Origin: Tolypeutes matacus
Lineage: Eukaryota; Chordata; Mammalia; Cingulata; Chlamyphoridae
DNA length: 64,000 nucleotides
NCBI GenBank assembly: GCA_026826555.1
Contig: JAKSZT010054578.1
Location: 1,124,275-1,188,274, forward strand
Direction: 5' to 3'
Shown here: in pieces, positions 45,354-56,140 of the stretch
Position numbering within the stretch: the stretch's first letter is position 1
Layout: each line of letters begins with the position of its first letter
The notes under the pieces: model-generated
Told to the model about the DNA's origin: nothing
The model's database searches: none
Seen by the model: only the letters and a program-made list of their open reading frames with translations
Made by a program: the position numbers and the translations under genes

Positions 45354-45519
45354 TATTTTCTTGTTTTCCACTCTTTTTTCTCTTCTAGATGCTGTAAGGA
45401 AAACCAGGCTGGGCTTGGAGACCCCGGCATTAAATGTTGAAGCCAGGCCCCTCGAAAGGGAATTGGGAAGAAACAGCTCCTGCTGACTGCAGCCCACGGA
45501 GGCTTTAAAAAAATCCGTG

Positions 45520-45760
45520 TTACTGATACACATTCACACAGCATGCAGTCCACCAAAGCGTACCATCAGTGGTATTTGGTATAACCACGTAGTTGTGCAT
45601 TGAGCACTTCAATCATTATTAGAGCACTGTCATTATTCCAATATTAATAATAAACAAAAAACAAACAACAAAAAACTCTACCCCTTAATAATCACCTCTC
45701 TTCGTCTCTCGCTCTCTCTTTTATTCTTGATGGAAGAGGATTAACATATTACTATACACT
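45520..45760 (-). mobile_element. Interspersed repeat, LINE-1-like antisense piece
   Basis: AT-rich text (acacattcacacagcatgcag, aaccacgtagttgtgcattg) similar to the piece at 16650-16740. Family assignment is uncertain. Confidence 0.4.
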
Positions 45761-45796
45761 ACTGTCCACCTTTTGCTTTGCTTGTATTTTTGCATG

Positions 45797-47155
45797 GTGG
45801 TGTCTTTCCTGAACTAGAGGGAGGGAAACCTCAGCAATGCTGGGATCTTGAGACCCCAGTGTTGGGGATCCTAAAAGCTTGGGTCTCACTCACGGACACA
45901 GACCTCCAGGGGGGCCAGGCTCTCGGTGCAGCCGCCTCGGGAACAATCACCCCCAGGTCTGCTCACACCCTAGGGGCCTCACGTGAAGAAGATCCCCCAT
46001 TCCCAGCTCTTTCTGTCCCCAAAGCATGTGACCCCTATGGTAAGGCAATGGGTTTCCAGCCCCAGTTAAGTGACTGCTTTGGACCTAGTCCTGTGGCTCC
46101 CAAAGTGCGTGTGGAGGTGCCTCAGAGTTTCTAGATTCCCCAGAGACATGTTAAATTTGTGAGGGAAACAGCGACACTGGACAGCCATGAGATCGCACAG
46201 TCGAGTGACCTGCCAGCTCCAGGCAGTTGAGTTTCAGTCTTAGAATGCACTGCAGTTACTTTCATGGCGCCATATCTTTGTGAAGCAGGTTTTCTTAGTT
46301 GCTGGGCTAAAAAGCAAACTGGAAAATCAGCGTGGAACAGGAAATGAGGCTGGCAGTGTCCAATCTGATTCCGTGTCGGAGAAGTTGCACCTGTGCCCAG
46401 CAGGCACCCATCCCACGAGAATGTAACTGGGGTGATTTGAGAATAAAATTAAAATATTATTTTTTTTCAACAAAGCACTAACTTAGCAAGATTCCCCCTC
46501 CCCCCAAGCTATTACTTTGTATGGGCCTAACTAGCTAGGAAATAGATAGGAGCATCAGATAAAGCTACTGAGACTAAGGGTGCCCTGAGCTCAGGAGGTT
46601 TGAGAAATTTGAGACCTGAGAATCCCAAGGGCCATGGGAAGGGACAGAAACCACTGCTCTGGTGGTGTCTGGGAGTGAAGCCTCAGTGACTTCTGGAACC
46701 AAGAAAGAAAAAAATTTCTCGTCCAACCAAACATTGAGCCTGCCTTTCATATATATATATATTCTGAATCATTTAAAGAAAACCTAAGAAAATCAGCTAA
46801 TAGAAGAAATATACTCCTCTCTCTTTTCTTGACCTTGGGGGCCGAATCGCCCCAGTCCATTTCCTTTACTGGGGAGAGAAGGGCGTGGTTGGGGGCAGGA
46901 GTCATCACCAGAGGCTGAGGAGCTGGTCCCCCTCCAGGCCACCAGGTGGCGCAGAGCCTCCTCCTGGGGCTCCCCTCACCCGGCTCCCAGCCCTGCCCAA
47001 GGCCTGGGGTGTAAACCTCCCTCCCCCCCTTCTTCTCCAGCCCCTCAACACCCAGCCCTGGTGAAGTGCAGCAGGACAATTACCCTTTACTAAATCTAAA
47101 AAAAGACTGCCACGTTGCTCTGCTCTAAAGTGCACCACTCAACGCTGAGGGCAGC
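45797..47155 (-). repeat. Inverted duplication, right copy
   Basis: Reverse complement of 32650-34060 (see that entry). No gene inside. It has small indels against the left copy, for example the (TA)n at 46748-46761. Confidence 0.85.
46939..46950 (+). promoter_or_regulatory. CTCF-like motif
   Basis: CCACCAGGTGGC on the + strand, identical to the inverted-copy motif at 32866-32877, and in the opposite direction. Confidence 0.55.
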
Positions 47156-47454
47156 TCCAAGCTGCCAAGGCCACCTTGGTGGAGGCTTGAGCCTGCGGTG
47201 GCATCTATTCCCATGACCCTAAGATAAGGCGGCGCTGTACTGCGGAGTGTGGCCTTTTGGTCTGAAGCCTCAGGTGACCAGGCTGCTCCTGTTGGACTTC
47301 TTCCACTCCCCAAAGATCCTAGTCACCCCGATCTACCCAAAGAGGGGTTCTGGTGCTGAGTCTCCCAGACACTGCCCAAGTTCTAGGACTGCAATAAGGT
47401 GAAACGGAGACAGGGGGTGAGGCTTGAACCCCAGGAAGGTAATTGAATCACTTT
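47156..47454. other. Unassigned sequence
   Basis: No gene or named repeat. A gcttgaacccc block near 47424 faintly resembles a reversed tRNA T-arm, too weak to call. Confidence 0.3.
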
Positions 47455-47760
47455 TTTTTAATTAAAAAAATTTTTAATGACAGCAAAACATCATATTTAT
47501 TGGTAGAATTTTCAAAGCTCCTCTCCCTGAGTTTTGGAACAAAACAAGAATCCCCTCTAACACACTTCTATTCATTATTCTATTGGAGTTCTTAGAGAGT
47601 GCAATAAGGTAAGAAAAATAATTAAAATGTATAATTAATACATAAGGATTGGAAATGAATATCACTGCTCTTCACAGGTGACACAACCGAGTATGTAGAA
47701 AAATCTATAGTTTAGAAATAATAAGCAAATAGGTCTGTATTAGAAGAAATTGAATTTTGA
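47455..47760 (+). mobile_element. Old LINE-1 fragment
   Basis: Reverse-complement similarity to part of the LINE-1 at 39430-39600 (atgacagcaaaacatcatattt, ttttggaacaaaacaagaa). Truncated. Confidence 0.5.
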
Positions 47761-47881
47761 CCATTATCTCACACCATGCAAATTCTAACCTTAGTAAGAA
47801 AGAGTGAAGAGAGCAAGAGCCCGAGGTTTTTATCCTCCCCACACCCAGTAAAACCCAAGGGCCCCACCGTAACGAACTCCT

Positions 47882-47951
47882 GACCTGAGCCAGAGCCCAC
47901 GACCTCGGAGCAGGGCCGCAGGCTGTCCTGGCTGAGTTAGCGGGGGCACCG
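47882..47951 (-). pseudogene. Decayed tRNA-Lys relic
   Basis: Minus strand reads GCTAACTCAGCC, then GAGGTCGTGGGCTCTGGC, lining up with the Lys GCTAGCTCAGTC and CAGGGTCGTGGGTTCGAGC blocks. The anticodon arm is lost. Same relic at 63935-64000 in the near-identical arm. Confidence 0.5.
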
Positions 47952-48921
47952 CGATCGCCACCTTGCAGGTCTTTCAGATCAGAGCTGTGTCCTGGTCAGC
48001 CCCGCAGCTTCCTGGCCCTCTGTCGGCACGTGTGGCTCCTGCCCCTCAGCCGCAGGTCTCATTCCCGGGCTCCTTCCCCAAAGTTCTCGGGACCCCGGCA
48101 GTGGGCGCAGGGCCGCCCCGTGTCCGGGGCTGGTGGGGAAGCCTGAGGGGTCTAGACAGCCCGGGCGGAGCAGCAGAGCTGCCTCGGGTCCCGGCAATTC
48201 GCGCGCTGGACGCCCGCGCAGTGAGAAGAGGCGACTCCGGGTCCCCGGCCGGTTCCTCCAGTCCGATGAGTCCTGGGTGACCCACACCCTTCGCGCTCCC
48301 CGTCCACGAGGGTTTCCGGCCTTTGCATTGACCAGGCGTTTCACCCATGAGCGCCCACTATGTGCCCCGGCGCTGTGTTGAGTTTTCCGAACAAGTCATA
48401 GATGTTGGAGGCCCGTGTGCTATCAGTGACCCCGTTTTACAGATGGTGAGATTAAGGCGCCAGAGCCTGGGCTGGGAAGCTCCTGCTGCATGTGCCCAGG
48501 CAGGCCCCGGACCTCTGGCCCCGGTCAGGCCTTTGGGCCAGTGCGGTCCATTATTGCCACAAACATGAACTACATCCGTCATTTAAATTTTTCATTTTTT
48601 AAAGAAAAAGAAACACATAAAATTAAGTGTAACAATATTTTTGGTATGAAAATCTGGCGTGAGCAAAAGGCTGCACAGTCCCCGATTCCTGCTGTTCCCA
48701 CGGAGGGAATCCTGGTGTAAGGTGCACTTGTGTGCTGCAGCTGCAGGTTTTCAGACCCTGTGGAAACTTCCCTGATAACCTCAGACCCTCCACTGAGGGA
48801 GGACGCGGTGAACGTCATACCCATCAGGTGAAGGTGGAAAAGGTGGAGGTCTGGGTTGTAGCCAATAAAATAAATAAAATAAAAAGACTTTAAAACAACT
48901 TAAAAAGATAAATATCCCCCA

Positions 48922-49921
48922 GAAACGGTTTGTGGCTGAAGGAGGAGCAGGCAGGCTAGGGCAAAGAAAGGCTCCAAAGGAAATGACTATGAAATCCCTG
49001 TACCTGTAGGTGTTTCTACAGCTGATGGAAACGGTAACACTATAGGAGAGCTCAGTAAAGAGAAAGAAAGAATTTTGGTAGCTGAGGGAGGTTTTGGTGG
49101 AAAATTACTAACCAGTTTCTTACCATTTATCATTAAAAGGCCAGAAAAGAGTAATTCACCTTGATCTAAAATTTATAGCTGATGTAGACCTAGTGGGCTT
49201 CCCAAATGCTGGAAAAGCCTCTTTGCTAGGTTTGATTCCAGATTATGCCTTTACGCCATTAAAGCTTGAACTTGGAAAGATTATGTCCCAGGATTTCAAA
49301 CAGTATCAGTAGCTCATCTTCTGGGTTTACTGGAAGGAGCACATATGAACCAAGAAAAGGGCCACAAATTCCTCAAGCACGTAGAAAGAACTAGACAACT
49401 AGTTTTTGTTGTTGCTATTTCTGGATTTCAGGTTTCTTTCCAAACACAATATGGAACTGCTTTTGAAATCATAATGCTGCTTGCAAAAGAATTGGAGCCG
49501 TACAAAGAGGATCTTCAGACAAACTTGCACTTCCGGCAGATAATAAAATGGATTTGCCAAATGCCCAAGATAAATTCCATGAGCTGATGAAACAACTCCA
49601 GAATCCTAAAGATTTTCTGTAGTTATTTCAAGGAAAACAAAAACAAAAACAAAACAAAAAAACAAAGATTCCAGAGAGGATTATAGAATTCCAATATATC
49701 ATCTCCATTCTGCAGTTAGCAGAAAAGGAATGGGCAACTTAAAGAAGTGTATAAGAAAATCACTGGATGAGCAGGACAGCCAGGAAAGTAATGCATCCAA
49801 ACGAAACAGTTAAGGAATTTCAATGCAATGCCTTATAGTGAGCCCCCATCAAATCATGCTATTCCTAGTTCCTGAATGGATATAATTAATACTATTAGAA
49901 ATGGTATGATTAAAAAAAAAA
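48922..49921 (+). pseudogene. GTPBP10P: GTPBP10 processed pseudogene
   Basis: Intron-less copy of the Obg-family mitochondrial GTPase GTPBP10, 5'-truncated. Recognisable peptides in order: [21 protein letters not shown] P-loop (about 49180-49220), [60 protein letters not shown], and the DII end near 49880. Frames shift several times and in-frame stops occur. An A-run at 49912-49920 is the tail. It lies between two halves of copy B and is missing from copy D, so it was inserted after that duplication. Confidence 0.9.
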
Positions 49922-50473
49922 TCCGGTATGTGTTGCACGTGTCTACCACGCGTTACCAGCCACGTTTCCGTGGCCGCCGCATTGGACAGCGCAGACTCAC
50001 TGACCTCACTGACCTTCAGCCGCGACTCTGTCCTGGAGAAGGAGCTTCCCAGGGAAGGGAGAAAGGGAAGGGCCGGTGTTCCAGGTGTCCGCTGTTCCAT
50101 TCTTTCGGCAGCCCCACAGCCCTGGCCACCCCTTGTAGTCCCCCAGCCCCCCAGGAAACAGGGGTCCAGCAAGGGAAAGTGCCACCCAGACCCCAAAGAA
50201 GAGCGGGCGCTGGTCCGACCCGCACGCGGGCGCGCAGACAGCAACCAGGCTTCCTCTGCACAAAGGGACGCGCGCGGCTCGGCGGAAGACGGTGAGCTTG
50301 CCAGGGACCGTCTGGTCACGGCTCTGGCGCGCTCCACTAGGACCCGAGGACGGCACTCCCGGCGCCCCAGCCAGCGCGCAGCCGAGCGACCCTGAGAGGA
50401 CCGGCCTGAGGGTTTTCACGGAGGCCCGGAGGGAGCGAAATGGAGCTAGACCCCTGTATGCCGCAGTAAACCT

Positions 50474-50518
50474 TGGGGCTTGCTGGGGAATTGAACCCAA
50501 GACCTAGACCAACGAGCT
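50474..50518 (-). pseudogene. tRNA-Pro pseudogene lacking the anticodon arm
   Basis: Minus strand keeps GCTCGTTGGTCTAG and the T-arm GGGTTCAATTCCCC, with about 25 bases (anticodon arm) deleted between them. It corresponds to the intact Pro-CGG at 38349 and the fragment at 62876. Confidence 0.8.
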
Positions 50519-51038
50519 ACCAGATGGGTGTGCGGAGAAGTTAAGAACGCTTGCCCCATCCAGGGGTCCCGGCTTCATCCACAGCTGGCTGAGCCCCTTC
50601 CCCAGACAGACCTGGACGGAGCTCTGGGGTCGCATGAGGGACCCTAGGACCAGCCCAGGGGGGAGGCTGCGGTGGCGGGGACAGAGGGGCGCAGGGGCAG
50701 GAAGAGGCGTGGGCTGGGCGGGGACAAGGAGATTCTACTCTCTTCTTACAATTTGTTTTATTTCAGTATATCATTCATACATAAAGAATAAGTGTAGAGT
50801 GAAAGTTGTGAACTTCAAAACAAACACACACCACCACGCAGGACTTCGAGTCGGCCTGGGGGTGGGGGCTGGGAAGCGGGGCCAGGCGCCCAGGAAGGCC
50901 CGGGCCTGCTGGAGAAGGCTCTGGTCCCCTCTGGAGGAGGGATTTCCTGAGACCGGCTCGGGGACGGCCATTCTAGGCTGCCGGGTGGTTTCTGGCCCCG
51001 CATCCCCACGTCGAGCCAGCTTGGGCGATAAAACGCAG
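50519..51038. other. Spacer with interspersed repeat
   Basis: GC-rich, with an AT-rich repeat piece at 50745-50840 (related to 36090-36190). No gene. Confidence 0.4.
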
Positions 51039-51111
51039 CGCCCAACGTGGGGCTCGAACCCACGACCCTGAGATTAAGAGTCTCATGCTCTACCGACTGA
51101 GCTAGCCGGGC
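51039..51111 (-). tRNA. tRNA-Lys-CTT
   Basis: 73 nt on the minus strand, same sequence as 28631 and 32436. Anticodon CTT (complement at 51076-51078). TTTT terminator as AAAA at 51030-51033. The downstream flank (ttgggcgataaaacgc) matches the flank after the Lys at 37744, linking the two by duplication. Confidence 0.98.
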
Positions 51112-51270
51112 GGCTGGGATTTTGGGGACCGAGGCTCTCTCTCCAAAAGCGCCGCAGCAGCTGCAGAGGCGGAGGCCGGCCACGTCGCTCTCCTCGCCTC
51201 AGCCAGAGCCCACCAGGCGGGGAGACCCCGCGGCTGGGGACAGGCGCGGCGCGAGGTGTCCGCTGTGAAA

Positions 51271-51535
51271 ATGGGAATTCTCTTCACCAGGATTCGGAGA
51301 CCGTTCAAGAAGCACAAAGTTCTCATTGTTGGGCTGGGAAAAGAGAGAAAGGATTTCTGTTACTTGAGAAGAACTGTATAAAATATTAGCACATAAAGAC
51401 CTAAGAAAAGTTGGTTTGCTGGGTTTTGCTAATAAGCAAGATGTTAAAGATTGTATGACTGTAGCAGAAATGTCTCAGTTTTCAAAACCATTAAATCCGT
51501 TAAAGATCACCAATGGCATGTCCAGGCATGGACAT
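51271..51535 (+). pseudogene. ARL5-type processed pseudogene, internally deleted
   Basis: Starts ATGGGAATTCTCTTCACC, encoding MGILFTRI as in ADP-ribosylation-factor-like GTPase 5, then KHKVLIVGLG. It then jumps to [34 protein letters not shown] and KDHQWHVQA, the C-terminal half. The GTP-binding loop and middle are deleted and frames shift. Whether ARL5A or ARL5B is the source cannot be told. Confidence 0.85.
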
Positions 51536-52103
51536 GAATAAATAAATAAAATCTTTAAAAAAAAAAAAAAAAAAGTAAATTTGAGATGAAAAGTGAAGCA
51601 TATTTTCCAAGCAACAATAATAATTTCTTACTTGAGGAAATGGAACAGTTTGAGATTTTTTTAAATTTCTTTTTAAAAAATTAAAAAAAAAATTTTTACT
51701 TTTAAAGAAGTTTTAGATTATGTAAATGTTACATAAAAAATATAGGGGATTCCCATATGCCCCACTCCCTCCCCCTCCCACACTTTCCCCCATTAACAAC
51801 ATCCTTCATTAGTCTGGTACATTTTTTGCAATTGATGAACACACATTGAAGCACTGCTACTAACCATGGACTATAGATTATGTTATAGTTTACACTCTGT
51901 CCCACACAATTTTGTAGGTTATGACAAAATATGTAATAGCCTGTATCTATCATTGCAAGGTCATGCAGGACAACTCCAATGTCTCAAAAATGCCCCCATA
52001 TTACACCTATTTTTTTCCTCTCTCTCCTCTCAGAACCTCTGGTGGGCACTGCCTTTATATCAATGATAAAAGTCCTTCCATTGCTAGAATAATAGTAAGT
52101 CTA

Positions 52104-52409
52104 GGGAAGCGGATGTGGCTCAACCAGTAGGGCACCCATCTACCACATGGGCGGTCCGGGTTCGTTCTGGTGCCTCCTAAAGAGGATGAGCAGATGCCCA
52201 CACCCCGCTTCAAGGAGCAGATGCCACAAGCCAGCAGAGGTCTGCAGCTGGCAGGGAGCAGATATGGCTCAGGCACTTGCTTTCTGTGTGGTTGGTCCCA
52301 GGTTCAGTTCCAGTGCCTCCTGGAGAAGGCAGGCAAACAAGGAGCAAACAGACAAGAGAACCCTCTAGGGGAGGGAGGGGGATAAAAAAAATCTTTTAAA
52401 AGTCCATAG
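52104..52409 (+). mobile_element. Dimeric xenarthran SINE
   Basis: Head one at 52104-52180 (gtggctcaaccagtaggg), head two at about 52255-52325 (atggctcaggcacttgc, ccaggttcagttcc), A-rich tail. A 19-base direct repeat (tagaataatagtaagtcta and a one-base variant) flanks it at 52085-52103 and 52409-52427. Confidence 0.9.
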
Positions 52410-53113
52410 TAGAATAATAATAAGTCTACTTTAGTCCATTGTTCATTTTGGGATGGTGATGCCCACTCTGCTTCTAATTGAGAGGGGGCTTAGATCCCAT
52501 GGGGCAGATGGATGGAACTATCTTGCTTGCAGTTGCAGATACTCTGTTCCTTGGGATGGGCGTTGTCCATCATCATGTCTTTGTTTGTTGTCCTGGGTGA
52601 GTCCAATAAACTGGAGAGCAGGTGTTGCAACTCTGCTGAGATTTAGGTCTCAACTGGCACATGAATGGACCAAAGATTTAAGTCTCTGGGACATGTATTT
52701 ATCAACTATAGTGCTAATTATTAATTACAAACAGGTAAAGATAATTTTGTGGTGAAGAAGGCTTGCAGACACCACTTAAACTAAAGGATCAAAATTACCA
52801 TCAGGTGTAGCAGCACTTCCTGATATGATAGTCAGAGAACACCCATGTGTAGGGAAATTATAAATGAGTCTAACTCTGTTACATTGGGGAGCATAAATTC
52901 CAGAATAAGGCCCACTGACAGGGTGCCAAATTCCTGAGCTGTCTGCCCTGCTTATAGTATCTGGATGTCTCTAGAGCCCCCAGGAGTCCTGCTATTTGAG
53001 GCACTGTTTACTGTGGCAGTCAATAAGATCCTGCTGAGATGTTCATAAGCATAACTTCTGGAATGACCTCCCAACTCACTTTGAGATCTCTTAGCTATAA
53101 AAACTCATTTGTG

Positions 53114-53216
53114 GGAAACGGATGTGGCTCAAGAGGTTCAGCGTCCGTCTACCATATGGAGAGACCGGGGTTCGATCCCTGGTACCTCCCGGTAAAAAAA
53201 CAAAACAAAACAAAAC
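53114..53216 (+). mobile_element. DAS-type SINE, short form
   Basis: Single head with B box GGTTCGATCCC and (CAAAA)n tail. Near-exact direct repeats aaaactcatttgt / aaaacctcatttgt flank it at about 53100-53112 and 53217-53230. Confidence 0.92.
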
Positions 53217-53989
53217 AAAAACCTCATTTGTATTTACCATTTCCCCCTTTCATCAAGGTCTTTTTCCAGATGCATTGCTAGTTGGTGCTTGGTAATAATC
53301 TAATAATCCCTCTGTACCAGGGAGGCTCATCCCCGGGAGTCATGCCCTATGCCGGAAGGAAGGTAATGTGTTTATATGCTGAGTTTGGCTTAGAGAGAAG
53401 CCACATTTGAGCAACAAGGATACTTTCAGGAGGTAAATCTTAGGCAATATATAATACTAGGCTTAGTTTCAATTTCACAAGAAAAGGTTCATAAGTCTAA
53501 TCATCAATACCAAGGACCTGGCATAATGGTCTGTCTTCCTTCACTAAGCACTGCCTTTGTACTCAGGGGATTCTTGCTGTCCTATTAGATGATGTAGCAG
53601 AACCCCCCAGGATGGGAATTCAATGTTCTTTCAGTTACTGTGTGGATTTCCACCCACCATGACAATGCCCCATGAACACTTGAACGTATTCATATGCCTT
53701 AGAGGCCATGCCTCAGATGAACCCCCTCCCATGCATCCTCCCATCACTGACACCCTGTACCAGTGATCCTCCCCTGCCACAGTTGTGACCCTTCTGTGAT
53801 CCAAAACCTCTCCAATAATGAAGCCAATGAAATAACCAAATAAAATTTATAAGAAAACGAAATAATAACGGTTTTAAAAATAAAAAATACAAAAAAAATT
53901 AAAATTGAAATAAAAATTTTTTAGACTTTGTGTCTTTCATCACTGTAAGATCTGTGGTATGTACAGTGACATTGTTCCCATATGTTCCC

Positions 53990-54535
53990 CCACTGCCTTT
54001 TTTTTTTTTACATTTTATCTTCAAAGAAGCTTTAGGTTACAGAAAAATCACATAGAGAACATAGGGGATTCCCATGTACCCAACACCCTCCTCTTTTCCC
54101 CCTCTCCCCTATTAATAACATTTTGCATGTGGATGGTACTTTTGTTACAATTGATGTACAAATACTGAAGCATTACTACTAAGCATGGTCAATGGTTTAC
54201 ATTATGGTTTACATTTTGGACCATACACTTTTGTTGGTTTTGAAGAAATTTAAAATGGCCTGTATCCATTATTGCGAGACCATGCAGAACAATTCTAATG
54301 CTCTAAAAATGCCCTATGTTCCATCTATTCTATTCTTCGCCCCCTCCCCAGAACCTATGGTAACCACTGAGTTTCAATTTTTGAAGAACAAGTTTCATTG
54401 TTACTTGCAATAATATTGAGGGCTTGACATGAGATTTTTTATTTCTATAAGCTGTCTTGTATATTCTTCTACCACACGAATACAGTTTGGCAATTAGAAG
54501 ACAAAAATGTTTTTGAATGCCTATAAGAATTTGAT
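53990..54535 (-). mobile_element. Interspersed repeat of the same family as 51655-52080
   Basis: Shares the ordered blocks ataggggattcccat, ttgttacaattgatg, cactgaagcatt-like, gaccatgcagaacaa and ctaaaaatgccc. No gene. Confidence 0.5.
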
Positions 54536-54553
54536 GTAAAAATTGATTGATGT

Positions 54554-54750
54554 AGGGAAGCGGCTGTGGCTCAATCAGTGGGGCTCCCGTTTGCCATGTG
54601 GGAGGCCCCGGGTTCGGTTCCCGGGGCCTCTTGGTGAAGGCAGGCCCGCCCGCGCGGCGTGGTTGGCTGACCCAGCGAGCACAAGCAGCAAGGGAGGGAT
54701 AAATGAATAAATAAATAAAATCTTTAAAAAAAAAAAAGGCTGGTAAAAAA
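54554..54750 (+). mobile_element. Xenarthran DAS-type SINE with GC-rich body
   Basis: Full form (head, gcccgcccgcgcggcgtgg body, (AAAT)n tail). Exact target-site duplication aaaaattgattgatgt at 54538-54553 and 54751-54766. Same subfamily as the SINEs at 1.1, 2.2, 2.8 and 59.6 kb. Confidence 0.94.
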
Positions 54751-54766
54751 AAAAATTGATTGATGT

Positions 54767-55195
54767 GGTGTATCTTTTTAAAATTAAGAAGTAACTTGGA
54801 CCATCACATCTTTTATTTACTTAGGGTAATTCTGTTTTCAGTATCGAAAGTTGAAGGTATTTCTGTCATAAGTGTAAACAAACATCATTAATGTGTTAAA
54901 ACATATTCTGCATACTCTTATTTCCATATCTTTTTGACTTGAAAATCTGGAGGCTAATTCAATCTGGCATGTTTTAGAATAGTCAAGAAGAAAAAATAAC
55001 TACTTTTAATACCAGCCTTTTAGATTTTTTAAGGTTTTTGTGAGAAATAATATAACATACATTAGTATTGACAAAACTTTAGAAGTTCATTTCAATAAAA
55101 TATATCATCTAAATCCAAGTCAGTCATGGGAGATCAGTGTTTCAAGTAGGATGTTTTGTGTTTTGGATTTATATTGTAAAGTTTAAAAGTGTATC
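54767..55195. other. AT-rich unassigned sequence
   Basis: No gene or named repeat. Confidence 0.4.
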
Positions 55196-55196
55196 T

Positions 55197-55382
55197 AGGG
55201 AAGCGGATGTAGCTCAAGCAGTTGGGTACCCACCTACTACACGGGAGGTCCAGGTTTCTGTTCCCAGAGCCTACTTTAAAAAATAAAAATAAAAAAATGC
55301 AAGCACACACACAACGATCAGACCCGGAGAGCGGTCAGCAAGCGCAAACAAGGAGGTGGGGGGGTGGAATAAATAAACTTTA
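55197..55382 (+). mobile_element. DAS-type SINE variant
   Basis: Head with gatgtagctcaagcagttggg, a body with (AC)n and a gagagcggtcagcaagcgc block, A-rich end. More diverged than the 54.5 kb copy. Confidence 0.85.
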
Positions 55383-55794
55383 TTTTTGCTTTTTTAAATT
55401 TGTCAATATGCTTTTACAAAAACAATCTTGAATTACTAAACTTTATTTAGTCACGTGTTCTCAAAACTGTCTCTAAACACCAGAAGAAATTTCTCGTATT
55501 TTAAAAATTCCCTTAAAAAACCAAATCTATTTTGTAGATAGTGAAGCTTCATCATAGACAAATATTCTGTAAAGGAGCCCAACAAACCCACACATTTTGT
55601 CCTTTCTATCTTTTTTTGCTTTCTATCTTTTAATTTGAATCATCATGTGTTTATTCATTTGGATGGCAGACATCATTTCAACAAGAGAGCACATTCCCTT
55701 CCCTTGTCATCAAGGTTTCAGCTAAAACTTATTCATAATTGGATGTTGGAAGCATGAACCACATTGTTGAGAGAGAGCGAGAGAGAGGTAAAAG
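55383..55794. other. AT-rich unassigned sequence
   Basis: No gene or named repeat. Ends at a (GA)n-rich stretch at 55765-55790 beside the minisatellite. Confidence 0.4.
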
Positions 55795-55814
55795 GATCAC
55801 CTTAAAATCCCAAC

Positions 55815-56140
55815 ACAGATGCCATAGGAAACACCACAGAATCCCCTTATACAAATACCAAGGGAAACACCTCAGAACCCCAGGGAGAAATGCCACAGGA
55901 GACACCTCAGAAACACAAATAAATGCCAGGGAAACATCTCAGGAATACACACACACAAGCCAAGGTGACACGCCACAAACACAAATACAAACCACAGGAA
56001 GCACCTCAGAACCCCCAAATAAGAATGCCACAGGAGACACCTCTAAAGCCCCGTACACAAATGCCACAGGAAACTTCCAGAAGCCGCAAAACACACGCCA
56101 AAGGAAACACCTCAGAACCTCAAATACGAATTCCACAAGC
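55815..56140 (+). repeat. Minisatellite, ~35-bp unit
   Basis: About nine degenerate units on the + strand, each close to AATGCCACAGGAAACACCTC plus an AGAACCCCAAATAC-like end. Longest of the three arrays of this type. Confidence 0.85.

Larger units (their letters stand above)
47882..51111 (-). repeat. Segmental duplication copy B (inverted)
   Basis: Minus-strand copy of the second half of the Lys/Pro unit: intact Lys (51039), Pro relic (50474), then flank 50280-49922, then 48660-47882. 47882-48550 is about 98% identical by eye to 64000-63330 reversed, whereas 49922-50280 is about 88% identical to 63240-62960 reversed. A retrocopy is inserted at about 48.7-49.92 kb. Confidence 0.85.
51655..53900 (-). 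mobile_element. Long interspersed repeat, probably LINE-1 5' region in antisense
   Basis: About 2.2 kb of continuous repeat-like text, broken by SINEs at 52104 and 53114. Its first 400 bases match 53990-54420 (ataggggattcccat, tttgcaattgatg, catgcagaacaa-like), showing it is a family. I infer LINE-1 5' UTR in antisense; it is not verified. No gene. Confidence 0.4.

Noticed and set aside
44166..45533. 455-codon minus-strand open frame
   Set aside because: It lies in GC-rich DNA where stops are rare, runs through tRNA-Pro relics, and has no domain, promoter or splice support.
47400..47450. Possible reversed tRNA T-arm near 47424
   Set aside because: Only about 12 bases resemble a T-arm and no other arm is present.
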